Numbered from the stretch's first letter, positions 39,064 to 50,440 are shown. The stretch: 64,000 nt of DNA from Providencia alcalifaciens (GCA_025961275.1 JAOQNJ010000001.1:2253353-2317352); one strand, 5' to 3'. Notes: generated by a model not told the origin, from the letters alone. Numbers and translations are program-made.

Positions 39064-40140
39064 TTACAGAACGTCAACGCAGTTCAATTCTTTAAATGCT
39101 TTATCTAAACGAACAACCATTGAGTCTTGTGCTTTACGCAGCCATACACGTGGGTCATAGTATTTCTTGTTAGGGTTTTCTGGACCTTCTGGATTACCCA
39201 ACTGACCTTGCAGATAAGCTTCGTTCTTTTTGTAGTAATTCAGAATACCTTCCCAGTTAGCCCACTGAGTATCAGTATCGATGTTCATTTTGATAACACC
39301 GTAACCTACTGCTTCTTTGATTTCTTCAGCGCTTGAACCAGAACCGCCATGGAAGACGAAGTCTAAGCTGTTGTGAGGCAAGTTAAATTTCTCAGAAACA
39401 TAGTCCTGTGAATTACGCAGAATTTTTGGTGTTAACTGTACGTTACCTGGCTTATAAACACCGTGAACGTTACCGAAAGAAGCCGCGATAGTGAAACGCG
39501 GGCTAACTGCGCTTAGTTTCTCATAGGCGTATGCAACATCTTCTGGTTGAGTGTACAGCTCAGAGCTATCCATACCGGTATTATCAACACCGTCTTCTTC
39601 TCCGCCAGTACAACCCAGTTCAATTTCCAGCGTCATGTCGATTTTCGCCATACGCGCTAGGTATTGAGCACAGATTTCGATGTTTTCTTCTAATGTTTCT
39701 TCAGATAGATCAATCATGTGTGAAGAAAACAGTGGCTTACCGGTTTTTTCGTAGTGTTTTTCACCTGCATCTAACAGACCGTCGATCCATGGCAGTAATT
39801 TACGTGCGCAGTGGTCAGTATGTAAAATAACAGGTACACCGTAGTGCTCTGCCATTTGATGCACATGATGAGCACCCGAAATTGCACCTAAAATAGCAGC
39901 TTGCTGGCCTTCTGCTTTCAGACCTTTACCTGCGATAAAGGCTGCACCACCATTAGAGAATTGAACAATAACAGGAGCACGTACTTTAGCTGCTGTTTCC
40001 AACACAGCATTAATTGAGTCTGTACCGACACAGTTTACAGCGGGTAATGCAAAGTTATTTTCTTTGGCAACTGCGAAAACTTTCTGTACGTCATCGCCTG
40101 TGATAACACCCGGTTTAACAAAATCAAAAATTTTAGACAT
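39064..40140 (-). CDS. fbaA: Class II fructose-bisphosphate aldolase
   Basis: Zinc aldolase of 358 residues, which cleaves fructose 1,6-bisphosphate in glycolysis. MSKIFDFVKPGVI is the conserved N-terminus and fixes the start at 40140; the frame runs on upstream but is not translated. Asp109 and the zinc ligand His110 (HTDHC) are in place, as are the GGSGSS phosphate loop and NIDTDTQ. AGGATC precedes the ATG. It lies about 100 bases after pgk in the usual epd-pgk-fbaA order. Confidence 0.96.
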   Translation of the reverse strand: MSKIFDFVKPGVITGDDVQKVFAVAKENNFALPAVNCVGTDSINAVLETAAKVRAPVIVQFSNGGAAFIAGKGLKAEGQQAAILGAISGAHHVHQMAEHYGVPVILHTDHCARKLLPWIDGLLDAGEKHYEKTGKPLFSSHMIDLSEETLEENIEICAQYLARMAKIDMTLEIELGCTGGEEDGVDNTGMDSSELYTQPEDVAYAYEKLSAVSPRFTIAASFGNVHGVYKPGNVQLTPKILRNSQDYVSEKFNLPHNSLDFVFHGGSGSSAEEIKEAVGYGVIKMNIDTDTQWANWEGILNYYKKNEAYLQGQLGNPEGPENPNKKYYDPRVWLRKAQDSMVVRLDKAFKELNCVDVL

Positions 40141-40241
40141 GTGAAAAGATCCTGTGTTAAACAGACAGCTTAGCTGTCTGTAGTTGCTGACAACGCGGGA
40201 AAAAAGCATGATTTCCCCACATTGTGTTCATGATACATTAA

Positions 40242-41405
40242 TTACGCTTTAGCACGCTCTTCGAGCATAACAACAGCTGGCAGTTTTTTACCTTCAACAA
40301 ATTCAAGGAATGCACCACCACCCGTTGAGATATATGAAATTTTATCTGCGATACCGAATAAATCGATAGCCGCTAGTGTGTCACCACCACCAGCAATAGA
40401 GAATGCGTCACTTTCGGCAATGGCATGAGCAATGATCTCAGTCCCTTTGCGGAAGTTAGGGAATTCAAATACGCCTACTGGACCATTCCAAAGAATAGTT
40501 TTCGCATTTTTCAAAATTTCAGCCAGACGTGCTGCTGATTCGTCACCCAAGTCCAGAATTTGTTCATCATCTTTGATTTCTGAGCTTGGTTTCAACGTCG
40601 CTTCTGCAGTTTCAGAAAACTCAGTTGCCACACGAACATCAGTAGGAACTGGGATATGGCAATTAGCCAGTAATTTTTTAGCTTCAGGGATCAGGTCTGC
40701 TTCATATAAAGAGCGACCGACATTGTTACCTTGAGCCGCGATAAAGGTGTTTGCAATACCACCACCAACAATCAGTTGGTCTGCGATTTTAGACAAAGAA
40801 TCTAAAACAGTTAGCTTGGTTGATACTTTTGAACCACCAACAATCGCTACCATTGGACGAGCAGGATTACCTAAGGCTTTACCTAATGCTTCAAGTTCAT
40901 TGCTCAGTAGTGGACCTGCACAAGCAACTGGTGAGAATTTAGCCACTCCGTGAGTTGATGCTTGAGCACGGTGAGCCGTACCAAATGCATCCATTACATA
41001 AACATCACACAATGCAGCATATTGTTTTGACAGAGTTTCATCGTCTTTTTTCTCGCCTTTGTTAAAGCGAACGTTTTCAAGAACAACTAACTCACCTTCA
41101 GCAACATCAACGCCATCTAAATAGTCTTTGACTAAACGAACAGGGAAATCAATTTTTTCTGCCAGATAGTCAACAACAGGTTGCAGTGAAAACTCTTCAT
41201 TGTACTCGCCTTCAGTCGGACGACCGAGGTGAGATGTAACCATGACTTTAGCACCTTGCTTGAGAGCATTTTCAATTGTTGGTAATGAAGCACGGATACG
41301 CGCGTCAGAAGTAACTTTGCCATCTTTTACAGGAACGTTTAGGTCAGAGCGGATGAAAACACGTTTACCCGCGAGATCCAAATCGGTCATTTTAATTACA
41401 GACAT
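40242..41405 (-). CDS. pgk: Phosphoglycerate kinase
   Basis: Glycolytic ATP-forming kinase of 387 residues, full length. Visible are [11 protein letters not shown] (substrate Arg region, 19-29), HLGRPT (59-64), GGSKVSTKL in the hinge, and the nucleotide-site GGGDTLAAI near the C-terminus. AAGAGGATTC precedes the ATG. It lies between epd and fbaA as in E. coli. Confidence 0.97.
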   Translation of the reverse strand: MSVIKMTDLDLAGKRVFIRSDLNVPVKDGKVTSDARIRASLPTIENALKQGAKVMVTSHLGRPTEGEYNEEFSLQPVVDYLAEKIDFPVRLVKDYLDGVDVAEGELVVLENVRFNKGEKKDDETLSKQYAALCDVYVMDAFGTAHRAQASTHGVAKFSPVACAGPLLSNELEALGKALGNPARPMVAIVGGSKVSTKLTVLDSLSKIADQLIVGGGIANTFIAAQGNNVGRSLYEADLIPEAKKLLANCHIPVPTDVRVATEFSETAEATLKPSSEIKDDEQILDLGDESAARLAEILKNAKTILWNGPVGVFEFPNFRKGTEIIAHAIAESDAFSIAGGGDTLAAIDLFGIADKISYISTGGGAFLEFVEGKKLPAVVMLEERAKA

Positions 41406-41489
41406 GGTGAATCCTCTTGTTGATTCTCTATAAAATTTTCATTAATTGCTATACGGACATATGCTACCCAGTAGCCTGTCAGTTGTTAA

Positions 41490-42509
41490 TTATTTGAAAC
41501 CTGTTGCTGCCATTGCCAGAGTGGTATCCAGCATCCGGTTAGCAAACCCCCATTCATTATCGCACCAAACAAGGGTCTTAATTAAATGCTTGCTGCTAAC
41601 TCGCGTTTGAGTTCCATCGACAATCGCACTATGCGGGTCATGATTGAAATCCATCGAGACTAACGGCAATTCTGTATAATCTACTATGCCACGAAAATGC
41701 CCATGAGCAGCAGCCTGTAAGAGCTGGTTAACCTTAGTCACGCAGACATCATTGTGAACGGTAACACTCAAATCTATTGCTGTCACATTGGTTGTCGGTA
41801 CCCGCACAGATATCGCTTCAAAGTGGTCTTGAAACTTTGGAAAAATTCGCGTTATACCCGCTGCTAATTTAGTATCAACAGGAATAATAGATTGGCTTGC
41901 AGCGCGAGTTCTTCTCAGATCATGATGATAAGCATCAATAACGGGTTGATCATTCATTGAAGCATGAATGGTGGTTACAGTGCCTGACTCAATACCAAAA
42001 GCGTCATCCAGCAATTTAATAATAGGAATAATACAGTTTGTAGTACAGGATGCATTCGAAACAATTTTGTCTTCGATTGTCAGACTATCATGATTAACGC
42101 CATAGACAACTGTCGCATCAAGATCATCCGTGCCGGGGTGGGAAAATAGCACTTTTTTTGCACCTGCTTCTAGATGGGCTACGCCATCCTCGCGGGAACC
42201 ATATACCCCACTGCAATCAAGCACAACATCAATCCCAAGCTCTTTCCAAGGTAATGCACTAATTTCAGATTGATGAAAGAGACGAATATTATCATCACCG
42301 ACCTGCAAAAGTGAGCCATTAAGACGAACATCCCAAGCAAAGCGCCCGTGACTAGAGTCATATTTGAGTAAATGCGCAATTCCTTCAGGAGCAGCGAGTT
42401 CATTAATAGCAACGACAACAATTTCTGCGCGTCGCCCTGACTCATATAGAGCCCTTAGCACACTCCGTCCGATCCGGCCAAAGCCGTTTATCGCCACTTT
42501 GATTGGCAT
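41490..42509 (-). CDS. epd: D-erythrose-4-phosphate dehydrogenase
   Basis: GAPDH-family enzyme of 339 residues making 4-phosphoerythronate for pyridoxal phosphate synthesis. The NAD fold starts [15 protein letters not shown]; the nucleophile is Cys155 in SNASCTTNC. Residues such as SHGRFAWDV and the position before pgk mark it as Epd rather than GapA. It is about 430 bases downstream of tktA. Confidence 0.94.
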   Translation of the reverse strand: MPIKVAINGFGRIGRSVLRALYESGRRAEIVVVAINELAAPEGIAHLLKYDSSHGRFAWDVRLNGSLLQVGDDNIRLFHQSEISALPWKELGIDVVLDCSGVYGSREDGVAHLEAGAKKVLFSHPGTDDLDATVVYGVNHDSLTIEDKIVSNASCTTNCIIPIIKLLDDAFGIESGTVTTIHASMNDQPVIDAYHHDLRRTRAASQSIIPVDTKLAAGITRIFPKFQDHFEAISVRVPTTNVTAIDLSVTVHNDVCVTKVNQLLQAAAHGHFRGIVDYTELPLVSMDFNHDPHSAIVDGTQTRVSSKHLIKTLVWCDNEWGFANRMLDTTLAMAATGFK

Positions 42510-42728
42510 CCTACACCTTGAATTTTAACAAAATCACACGGCTGATAAGGATAACTGACTCACACAAACTCTACTGCTCATTTTAGCTGTCAAACATCAA
42601 AAGTGTGCTTCACTCGACATTTTTAAAATATTTAACGCTATTTGCAATAAAGACTGAAACGGTTCAGCTATTTGGAATTAGATTAAGGGATATAACCTTA
42701 GAACGCAATAGTAAAAGCCAATCAAATG

Positions 42729-42772
42729 AACAAAACAACAACGCCTCTGCATCAGAATTGATACAGAGGCGT
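42729..42772 (-). terminator. Intrinsic terminator downstream of tktA
   Basis: ACGCCTCTG and CAGAGGCGT form a 9-bp stem around a 14-base loop; on the minus strand the tail is TGTTGTTTTGTTC. It lies about 170 bases after tktA, beyond the repeat. Confidence 0.65.
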
Positions 42773-42804
42773 ATTTTATAGCTTTTGGCGGCCTATTATG
42801 CTCG

Positions 42805-42918
42805 TTATACTTCAAGATGCGAGGCTGCTGGCTTGTTATATGTAACCCAAATTAAATAGCTTATCTATGTAATCAGGTTTCTTCATCAAAATGCTGTCAA
42901 CATGCAACTCAAATTATG
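42805..42918 (-). repeat. Degenerate copy of the ~100-bp dispersed repeat
   Basis: Ends TTATACTTCAAGATGC and GCAACTCAAATTATG match the ends of the 11230-11432 units in reverse orientation, as do GCTGCTGGCT and TTATCTATGTAATC inside. The middle is diverged. It lies directly behind tktA. Confidence 0.6.
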
Positions 42919-42942
42919 TTGAGTAAAAAACCGTCTACGCAA

Positions 42943-44937
42943 CTATTTCAACAGTGATTTTGCTGCTTCAACTGCGCTTTCAACTGTAATACCGAATTCT
43001 TTGTACAGCTCTTCAGCTGGTGCAGATTCACCAAATGAATGCATGCCAATGATAGCACCATTTAGGCCGGTATATTTGAACCAGTAGTCAGCAATACCCG
43101 CTTCAATTGCAACACGTTTGGTCACGCTTGAAGGTAGTACTGCTTCTCGGTATGCCGCATCTTGCTTATCGAAGACTTCCGTTGAAGGCATTGAAACAAC
43201 GCGCGCTTTACGACCTTCGGCAGTCAATTGATCTGCCGCTTTCACCGCTAACTCAACTTCTGAACCAGTAGCAATAAAGATAAGCTCTGGCTGACCTTCA
43301 CAGTCTTTCAGAATATAAGCACCTTTTTCGATTTCAGCTAATTGCTCAGCAGTACGTGCTTGCTGTTCCAGATTTTGGCGAGAGAAAATCAGCGCGCTTG
43401 GACCATCTTTACGCTCAATAGCATATTTCCATGCAACCGCAGATTCAACTTGGTCACAAGGACGCCAAGTATTCATATTTGGTGTTACACGGAGGCTTGC
43501 CAACTGCTCAACAGGTTGGTGAGTTGGGCCATCTTCACCCAGACCGATAGAATCATGGGTATAAACAAAGATACTGCGAATTTTCATCAATGCTGCCATA
43601 CGCACCGCATTACGTGCATATTCAACAAACATTAAGAAAGTTGCGCCGTAAGGCACGAAACCGCCGTGTAGCGCGATACCGTTCATGATGGCAGACATAC
43701 CGAATTCACGTACACCATAATGGATGTAGTTACCAGCTTGGTCTTCATTCAATGGCTTAGAACCTGACCACATAGTCAGGTTACTTGGGGCCAAGTCAGC
43801 AGAACCGCCTAAGAATTCTGGTAATACTTTACCAAATGCTTCTAAAGCATTTTGTGAAGCTTTACGGCTAGCGATGTTGGCAGGATTTGCTTGTAAATGC
43901 TCAACAAATTTTTTCGCTTCAGCATCAAAGTTTGCTGGTAATTCACCCGCCATGCGACGTGTAAATTCCTTAGCTAATTCAGGGAACTCTTTTGCATAAG
44001 CTGCAAATGTTTCATTCCAAGCACTTTGTTTTTCTTTACCTGAATCGCGGGCATCCCATGCTTGATAAATATCTTGTGGGATTTCAAATGGACCATACTG
44101 CCAACCTAGAGCTTCACGTGTTGCAGCAATTTCTGCATCACCTAATGGAGAGCCGTGAGCTGATTCAGTACCTGCCTTATGTGGCGCACCAAAACCGATA
44201 ACCGTTTTGCAGATAATCAGGGTTGGTTTGTCAGTTTCGTGATGTGCTTCTTTAACAGCGGCACGAATTTGATCAGCATCATGACCGTCGATATCACGGA
44301 TAACATTCCAGCCGTATGCTTCAAAGCGTGCTGCTGTATCGTCTGTAAACCAGCCTTCAACATGACCATCGATAGAAATACCATTGTCATCGTAAAACGC
44401 AACCAGTTTGTTTAGTTTGAGTGTGCCCGCTAAAGAACATACTTCGTGAGAAATACCTTCCATCATACAACCATCACCCATGAATACATAGGTATGGTGG
44501 TCAACGATATCATGACCAGGACGGTTGAATTGAGCCGCTAATGTACGTTCTGCGATAGCAAAACCGACGCCATTTGCAATACCTTGTCCTAATGGACCTG
44601 TTGTCGTTTCAACACCTGGAGTATAGCCATATTCTGGGTGGCCCGGTGTTTTCGAATGAAGTTGACGGAAGTTTTTTAAATCTTCGATAGACAAGTCATA
44701 ACCTGTCAAATGCAGCAAGCTATAAATCAACATTGACCCATGACCATTTGACAGTACAAAACGGTCACGGTTAGCCCAGTGTGGATCTGCTGGGTTATGA
44801 TTCATATAGTCACGCCATAGAACTTCAGCAATATCTGCCATGCCCATAGGCGCGCCAGGGTGCCCCGATTTTGCTTTTTGAACCGCATCCATACTTAGAA
44901 AGCGGATAGCATTAGCAAGGGTTTTACGAGTCGTCAT
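42943..44937 (-). CDS. tktA: Transketolase 1
   Basis: Thiamine diphosphate enzyme of 664 residues, moving two-carbon units in the pentose phosphate pathway. The cofactor motif begins at GDGCMMEG with the Asn of the metal site shortly after (DDNGISIDG); SGHPGAPMG near residue 24 and [15 protein letters not shown] carry active-site residues. The ATG follows a CTGGAGTAT ribosome binding site. It is upstream of epd on the same strand, as in E. coli. Confidence 0.96.
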   Translation of the reverse strand: MTTRKTLANAIRFLSMDAVQKAKSGHPGAPMGMADIAEVLWRDYMNHNPADPHWANRDRFVLSNGHGSMLIYSLLHLTGYDLSIEDLKNFRQLHSKTPGHPEYGYTPGVETTTGPLGQGIANGVGFAIAERTLAAQFNRPGHDIVDHHTYVFMGDGCMMEGISHEVCSLAGTLKLNKLVAFYDDNGISIDGHVEGWFTDDTAARFEAYGWNVIRDIDGHDADQIRAAVKEAHHETDKPTLIICKTVIGFGAPHKAGTESAHGSPLGDAEIAATREALGWQYGPFEIPQDIYQAWDARDSGKEKQSAWNETFAAYAKEFPELAKEFTRRMAGELPANFDAEAKKFVEHLQANPANIASRKASQNALEAFGKVLPEFLGGSADLAPSNLTMWSGSKPLNEDQAGNYIHYGVREFGMSAIMNGIALHGGFVPYGATFLMFVEYARNAVRMAALMKIRSIFVYTHDSIGLGEDGPTHQPVEQLASLRVTPNMNTWRPCDQVESAVAWKYAIERKDGPSALIFSRQNLEQQARTAEQLAEIEKGAYILKDCEGQPELIFIATGSEVELAVKAADQLTAEGRKARVVSMPSTEVFDKQDAAYREAVLPSSVTKRVAIEAGIADYWFKYTGLNGAIIGMHSFGESAPAEELYKEFGITVESAVEAAKSLLK

Positions 44938-45120
44938 TAGTATACTCCAGGTCGGATAAAAACGTACTTAAACCAATTTTCATAAAGTAGTACGGAATTG
45001 TTGTCATTTTCATAATCAATGTATGAAACTAACGCAATTTCGTCCATACAGCAATGATTCGCCACCGTTGTGACAAATAATCGTCAATAAATTAAGCCAT
45101 CGTAGAGCTGAATCCTTTCT

Positions 45121-45161
45121 ATTGCGCAAAATATAGCTTAAAGATAATTTTTTTGCGCAAT
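45121..45161. repeat. 11-bp perfect inverted repeat
   Basis: ATTGCGCAAAA (45121-45131) and TTTTGCGCAAT (45151-45161) are perfect inverse copies with a 19-base spacer. On the plus strand the right arm is preceded, not followed, by T, so it is not a standard terminator. Confidence 0.6.
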
Positions 45162-45210
45162 TCATTGCCCTTATTAAACCTGAGTTTACCATCAGGGATC
45201 AAGGTGATTT

Positions 45211-45294
45211 ATGTCGCTAACGCATTTAGGGATAACAATAGTGATTATGCGCAAATTTTACTATGAAAAATTAGCAATAGATAATATAGGTTAA
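45211..45294 (+). CDS. Possible 27-residue small protein
   Basis: AAGGTG stands six bases before an ATG opening a 27-codon frame (MSLTHLGITIVIMRKFYYEK then LAIDNIG). There is no known relative that I recognise. It could equally be chance in AT-rich DNA. Confidence 0.2.
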   Translation: MSLTHLGITIVIMRKFYYEKLAIDNIG

Positions 45295-45379
45295 AAGTTG
45301 GAACAAACAAGCAAAGTAGTATTAACTTAATGAATCAGCGATACACTAAACCATGATGCCATTAACAATAAAACGATAA

Positions 45380-45811
<432 letters not shown>

Positions 45812-45923
45812 AATGAGTTGAATTATATGTACGGAGGATAGATAACATTTTGATTGCGAGAGTTGAATTCAGCGCTTGCTTAGCAGCACAAGCTATACGA
45901 TTCGAAGTATAATTGTCATACGG

Positions 45924-45961
45924 ATAAAACAAAAACGCCATGCTAATAAATAGCATGGCGT
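45924..45961 (-). terminator. Intrinsic terminator of tRNA-Asp
   Basis: On the minus strand ACGCCATGCTA and TAGCATGGCGT form a perfect 11-bp stem followed by TTTTGTTTTATC, eight bases after the tRNA. Confidence 0.88.
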
Positions 45962-45968
45962 TATAATG

Positions 45969-46045
45969 TGGCGGAACGGACGGGACTCGAACCCGCGACC
46001 CCCTGCGTGACAGGCAGGTATTCTAACCAACTGAACTACCGCTCC
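45969..46045 (-). tRNA. aspV: tRNA-Asp (GTC)
   Basis: A 77-base tRNA starting GGAGCGGTAGTTCAGTTGG and ending in an encoded CCA. The anticodon arm CCTGCCTGTCACGCAGG carries GTC; the T arm is GCGGGTTCGAGTCCCGT. In E. coli aspV lies at the same place next to dnaQ. Confidence 0.97.
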
Positions 46046-46159
46046 GTGCATTCCCTTTGGGAACGGGATGCATATTACGAACAGTTCCAGAGACAGTCAA
46101 TACTTTTTCTTGAAAAATCGCGCAGTTGAGCAGTTTTTAGCCTTAACGTCCTATATAAA

Positions 46160-46921
46160 CTAATGTATGACTTCTTTTTCATCTGGTGATTGACGCCAAA
46201 GGCATAGATTACCACTCTTTTTGTCGATAATATCCAACCGTATTTCATGTTCAGCAAGTTCTTCGTCGGTTGCATAAATAACTTTAAGACCGCTGGTCGG
46301 CCGCTCTATACGCTGCACCTGTTCCACATAGTTTTCGTTAGAAGAATCGGTATCCATAGAAAACGCTAGCGATGTTTGTCCACCAGTCATTGCCAGATAC
46401 ACATCAGAGAGTATCTCAGCATCCAATAATGCACCGTGAAGCGTTCGCTTAGTATTATCAATCAAATAACGATCGCATAAAGCATCCAAATTATTTCGTT
46501 TGCCCGGAAAAATCTGTCGAGCCATCACCAAGCTATCCGTTATCTGACAAAAATCAGCGGTAGGTGGTATGCCTTTATTTAACTTACGAAATTCATGATC
46601 CATAAAACCAATATCAAACGGCGCATTATGGATAATTAATTCTGCACCACGAATAAATTCAATAAATTCATCCGCGATCTCAGCAAATACAGGCTTATCC
46701 TGCAAAAACTCATCACTAATACCGTGAATTTCAAACGCTTCAGGATCAACTAAACGATCAGGCTTAATATATACATGAAAATTTCGGCCAGTAAGCCTGC
46801 GGTTGATTACCTCAACGGCACCAATTTCGATAATGTTATGGCCTTCATAATGAATACCCAGCTTGTTCATACCTGTGGTTTCAGTATCGAGGACAATTTG
46901 TCTTGTTATCGCTGTGCTCAT
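46160..46921 (-). CDS. dnaQ: DNA polymerase III epsilon subunit (proofreading exonuclease)
   Basis: 3'-5' exonuclease of 253 residues that proofreads for the replicase. The DEDDh active site starts with Asp12 and Glu14 (LDTETTG); HNAPFDIGFMDHEF and HGALLDAEILSDVYLAMTGGQ carry later metal ligands and the catalytic His. The C-terminal tail (about 190-253) binds the alpha subunit. MSTAITRQIV fixes the start at 46921. It is divergent from rnhA with only 54 bases between, so the promoters must overlap, as in E. coli. Confidence 0.96.
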   Translation of the reverse strand: MSTAITRQIVLDTETTGMNKLGIHYEGHNIIEIGAVEVINRRLTGRNFHVYIKPDRLVDPEAFEIHGISDEFLQDKPVFAEIADEFIEFIRGAELIIHNAPFDIGFMDHEFRKLNKGIPPTADFCQITDSLVMARQIFPGKRNNLDALCDRYLIDNTKRTLHGALLDAEILSDVYLAMTGGQTSLAFSMDTDSSNENYVEQVQRIERPTSGLKVIYATDEELAEHEIRLDIIDKKSGNLCLWRQSPDEKEVIH

Positions 46922-46975
46922 AATGGACTTTTGTGTCAAACTAGAGATTGATGAATAAGATAGAGTTTAACAGAA

Positions 46976-47446
46976 ATGACAAAGCAAGTAGAAATTTTCA
47001 CTGACGGTTCCTGTTTGGGCAACCCTGGCCCTGGTGGTTACGGCGCTCTTCTTCGTTACCAACAGCATGAAAAAACACTCAGTGAAGGTTTTTTTATGAC
47101 GACCAACAATCGCATGGAGCTGCTTGCTGCTATTGTTGCGCTCGAGTCCTTAAAACGCCCATGTGACATTATCTTAACAACAGATAGCCAATATGTTCGC
47201 CAAGGCATCACACAGTGGATCCATAATTGGAAACGTCGACAATGGCGTAAAGCGGATAAATCCCCTGTCGTAAATGTTGACCTATGGAAACGCCTAGATG
47301 AAGCTATCGCACGCCATACTGTTGATTGGCGCTGGGTAAAGGGACACGCTGGGCATCCTGAAAATGAGAAATGTGATCAATTAGCACGACAAGCCGCTGA
47401 ATCACCAACACAAGAGGACACTGGCTATCAACCGGCTCAAGATTAA
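46976..47446 (+). CDS. rnhA: Ribonuclease HI
   Basis: Cytoplasmic nuclease of 156 residues that removes RNA from RNA-DNA hybrids. Catalytic acids are visible: Asp10 ([11 protein letters not shown]), Glu48 ([10 protein letters not shown]), Asp70 (TTDSQYV) and the Asp of ENEKCDQLA. The basic handle [11 protein letters not shown] is present. It is divergent from dnaQ. Confidence 0.96.
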   Translation: MTKQVEIFTDGSCLGNPGPGGYGALLRYQQHEKTLSEGFFMTTNNRMELLAAIVALESLKRPCDIILTTDSQYVRQGITQWIHNWKRRQWRKADKSPVVNVDLWKRLDEAIARHTVDWRWVKGHAGHPENEKCDQLARQAAESPTQEDTGYQPAQD

Positions 47447-47461
47447 ATTTTAGTACTACTA

Positions 47462-48187
47462 TTAGGGGTTTTTTGAACGATCACTCATGCGCTTTGTAGC
47501 CCCTAATGCCGTGCTTATTTTCATTTTTTGCTGTTTAAATTTGAGTGACATCGGCGTCAATGGAGAAGTTCGTTTTCTTGCCACAATAATATTTAACGCC
47601 CCGATACCAGCAATACATTGATTAAGACGATTTTCTGGGCCAAACCACGGAAATGCTTGGCAATTACGCTGAAAAAGTACTTCATAATTAAGCAGGCTTA
47701 ACCAATCCGAAATTCTTATTGTAGGAAATAAACGACTACAATAAGGCTGCTGTTTTCTAATTACCGGTACCATTTTACCCATACCCAGTAAGCTAAATGG
47801 ATTAAAACCAGAAATAATCAACCAACCATCATCCATCAAGACCCGATCAACTTCACGTAAAACCCAATGAGGATCGTGATTATATGCCAGCATATGAGAC
47901 ATTAGGCAAGCATCTAGCGATTTGTTCGCAAAAGGAAGTGCTAGTGGTTCTGCAATCACATGAAAACGAGGATCATCATTCCCTGCGCTAAACTGATGAG
48001 ATATCATGCACTCGTCAGTATCGATTTCAGTACTCAGATGACCGAGTTTTAGTAGGTGAAAGCCAAACATCTTTGGCCACCAAGGGCGAAGATGATATTG
48101 CAATGCTTGTCGGTATTGCTCCCCAGAAGGTATATCAGACCAACTGACCGGCATCTGGAATTGTTTTTCAATACGCGCTGGCTTCAT
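47462..48187 (-). CDS. yafS: SAM-dependent methyltransferase (YafS-like)
   Basis: Class I methyltransferase-fold protein of 241 residues. LPFANKSLDACLMSHMLAYNHDPHWVLREV and DDGWLIISGFNPFSLLG resemble the motif II-III region of UbiE/YafS-type enzymes. AAGGGGAATTTG precedes the ATG at 48187. It is divergent from gloB, as yafS is in E. coli. Substrate unknown. Confidence 0.82.
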   Translation of the reverse strand: MKPARIEKQFQMPVSWSDIPSGEQYRQALQYHLRPWWPKMFGFHLLKLGHLSTEIDTDECMISHQFSAGNDDPRFHVIAEPLALPFANKSLDACLMSHMLAYNHDPHWVLREVDRVLMDDGWLIISGFNPFSLLGMGKMVPVIRKQQPYCSRLFPTIRISDWLSLLNYEVLFQRNCQAFPWFGPENRLNQCIAGIGALNIIVARKRTSPLTPMSLKFKQQKMKISTALGATKRMSDRSKNP

Positions 48188-48221
48188 CAAATTCCCCTTA
48201 ATAAAAAGTGTAGAGGTCACT

Positions 48222-48977
48222 ATGGTGTTAATACAAATCCCCGCTTTAAACGATAACTACATTTGGATTCTGTCTGATGACCATCAGCAGTGTATCATTG
48301 TTGACCCCTCAGAGTCAGAACCTGTCCTCGAAATATTGGTACAGAAAAAGCTCAATCCTGCTGCTATCTTATTGACCCATCATCATGATGACCATACTGG
48401 GGGTGTAAAAGGCATTCTGAAAGAATTTAACCATTTAACCGTATTTGGACCTCAGGAAACTCAAGTAAAAGGTGCGACTGACTTGGTCAGTGATGGAGAT
48501 AGCATCAAAATAGGTGATTTTAATTTCAAAGTCTTTGCACTCCCGGGTCATACCCTCGGCCATATTGGTTTTTATCAACCGCCATATCTATTTTGTGGTG
48601 ATACACTGTTCTCAGCTGGTTGTGGGAGAATATTTGAAGGTACACCTGAGCAGATGTATCAATCTCTTCAAAACATAGCCGCACTCCCTGATGACACTTT
48701 AATTTGTTGCGCTCACGAATATACACAGTCTAATCTGAAATTCGCTCATCATATTTGGCCCGAAAATAGTCAAATTAACCGATATCAAGAAGAAGTCGCT
48801 GTCAAACGCAGTAAAAATGAACCTACAGTACCGACAACACTTAAAATAGAGCGAAAAATCAACCTTTTTTTACAATGCAATAACGCTGAACTGCAAAAAA
48901 AATTAAATATAAACCAACCTAATCCATCACTTAGAGCTGTATTTACTGTTTTACGTCAATTAAAAGACCAATATTGA
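48222..48977 (+). CDS. gloB: Hydroxyacylglutathione hydrolase (glyoxalase II)
   Basis: Metallo-beta-lactamase-fold enzyme of 251 residues that hydrolyses S-lactoylglutathione to lactate and glutathione. The binuclear metal motif THHHDDH lies at residues 52-58, with further ligands in PGHTLGH, GDTLFSAGCGR and CAHEYT. The C-terminal substrate domain ends LRAVFTVLRQLKDQY. It is divergent from the methyltransferase with a 34-base gap. Confidence 0.95.
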   Translation: MVLIQIPALNDNYIWILSDDHQQCIIVDPSESEPVLEILVQKKLNPAAILLTHHHDDHTGGVKGILKEFNHLTVFGPQETQVKGATDLVSDGDSIKIGDFNFKVFALPGHTLGHIGFYQPPYLFCGDTLFSAGCGRIFEGTPEQMYQSLQNIAALPDDTLICCAHEYTQSNLKFAHHIWPENSQINRYQEEVAVKRSKNEPTVPTTLKIERKINLFLQCNNAELQKKLNINQPNPSLRAVFTVLRQLKDQY

Positions 48978-49056
48978 CGTTTAATTATTGTCTTCTTTGT
49001 GCTGGATAAGTATTATTGTTTGACTTTTATACATGACAATAAAGAACAAAAGCACA

Positions 49057-50391
49057 ATGAAGACAATAGCGACTATTATCGCCATTGTTCTGCTGGCCGG
49101 ATGCCAAGCTTCCCCACACAAAACCAAGCAGAACAGGTCTTCAGCAAACCACACTATAGAAACCATTGCTCCACATAATCAGGCAGCAAGTAGACAAATC
49201 TCTAAGGCCGATAATGACCTTTGGGGTTATATCAGTGATGAGCTGAAGATGGAAATACCTGATAATGCGATCATCAGGGAACAGGTAAGCAATTATTATT
49301 CAAAGCAAAGTTTTCTCTATGATGTCACATTAAGGGCTGAACCTTATATGTACTGGATCGTAGAAGAAATAGATAATCGCAACTTACCGATGGAAATGGC
49401 TTTAATTCCCATTATAGAAAGCTCATTCAATCCAAAAGCAACCTCACCAGCACAAGCCGCGGGTTTATGGCAAATTGTTCCTATTACTGCACGCTCTTAT
49501 GGCTTAAAGCAAGACCAATGGGTTGACGAACGCCGTAATTTGGTCACATCGACTATGGCTGCTTTTGATTTGCTTGAAAACTTAAATATTATGTTTGGCC
49601 ATGATTGGGAACTTACACTTGCCGCCTATAACTGTGGTGAAGGTTGCGTATTAAATGCAATCAAAAAGAATGAAGCTGCGGGTTTACCAACCGATTTCTG
49701 GTCGTTATCATTACCAAAAGAAACCAAACAATATGTTCCTAAAATATTAGCGCTCAGCCAGATACTGAGAGCACCTGAAAAATATCAAGTTAAACTACCT
49801 CATAGCAATAAAAATCGCGCACTCACTCAAGTTGATGTCGGACAACAAATCACATTAACTCAAGCTGCGGAGCTAACGGGTATTTCAGAGGAATCCCTAA
49901 AGACATATAACTCTGGTTATAAGCGCGGTGTAACATCACCAAATGGCCCTCATTATATTATGTTGCCAGCATCAAAAGCAGAGCAACTAAAATTATCTCT
50001 CTCTGATCAAGCTATTTTAGATAATATTCGTGTAGCTGTAGTTCAAAATCAACTTAATAGACCAATACAACAAGGCAGTAACTTTAATTATAAAGTTCGT
50101 AAAGGCGAGTCTGTTGCCAGTATTGCAAAAAAGTTCAATACAACCAGCAAGAGTATAAAACAGCTTAATGGAATGAAGACCGCAAATATTCGTCCGGGAC
50201 AAACCCTTAAAATAAAAGATGCTGCATCAACCAAAGATGGCCGTAAATCCAAAATTTATCAAGTGAAGAAAGGTGACTCTTACTATAGCATCGCGAAAAG
50301 GCATGGAATCAAGCTCAATGATTTAATGAGTTGGAATTCAGGTGTTAAAATGGCTGATCTAAAGCCTGGAGTTACATTGAATATTTACTAA
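49057..50391 (+). CDS. mltD: Membrane-bound lytic murein transglycosylase D
   Basis: Outer-membrane lipoprotein of 444 residues. The signal ends with lipobox LLAGC (Cys16). A lytic transglycosylase domain (about 95-260) carries the catalytic Glu in PIIESSFNPKATSPAQAAGLWQ-type sequence. Two LysM peptidoglycan-binding domains follow at about 344-387 and 400-443. I start at ATG 49057, not 49033, because the lipobox spacing fits. It is downstream of gloB as in E. coli. Confidence 0.93.
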   Translation: MKTIATIIAIVLLAGCQASPHKTKQNRSSANHTIETIAPHNQAASRQISKADNDLWGYISDELKMEIPDNAIIREQVSNYYSKQSFLYDVTLRAEPYMYWIVEEIDNRNLPMEMALIPIIESSFNPKATSPAQAAGLWQIVPITARSYGLKQDQWVDERRNLVTSTMAAFDLLENLNIMFGHDWELTLAAYNCGEGCVLNAIKKNEAAGLPTDFWSLSLPKETKQYVPKILALSQILRAPEKYQVKLPHSNKNRALTQVDVGQQITLTQAAELTGISEESLKTYNSGYKRGVTSPNGPHYIMLPASKAEQLKLSLSDQAILDNIRVAVVQNQLNRPIQQGSNFNYKVRKGESVASIAKKFNTTSKSIKQLNGMKTANIRPGQTLKIKDAASTKDGRKSKIYQVKKGDSYYSIAKRHGIKLNDLMSWNSGVKMADLKPGVTLNIY

Positions 50392-50410
50392 TAAAATACA
50401 AATTGTTATA

Positions 50411-50440
50411 TACCTACCGTTTAATCGGTAGGTACTACAA
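50411..50440 (+). terminator. Possible terminator after mltD
   Basis: ACCTACCG and CGGTAGGT form an 8-bp stem around TTTAAT, 20 bases after the mltD stop. The tail ACTACAATCTTT is only moderately T-rich. Confidence 0.55.

Larger units (their letters stand above)
42510..42942. other. Gap between tktA and epd
   Basis: 433 bases with no gene. It holds the epd promoter region, the tktA terminator at 42729-42772 and a degenerate dispersed repeat at 42805-42918. Confidence 0.6.

Noticed and set aside
40432-40953. Plus-strand frames opposite pgk
   Set aside because: Shadow of a highly conserved gene; no features of their own.
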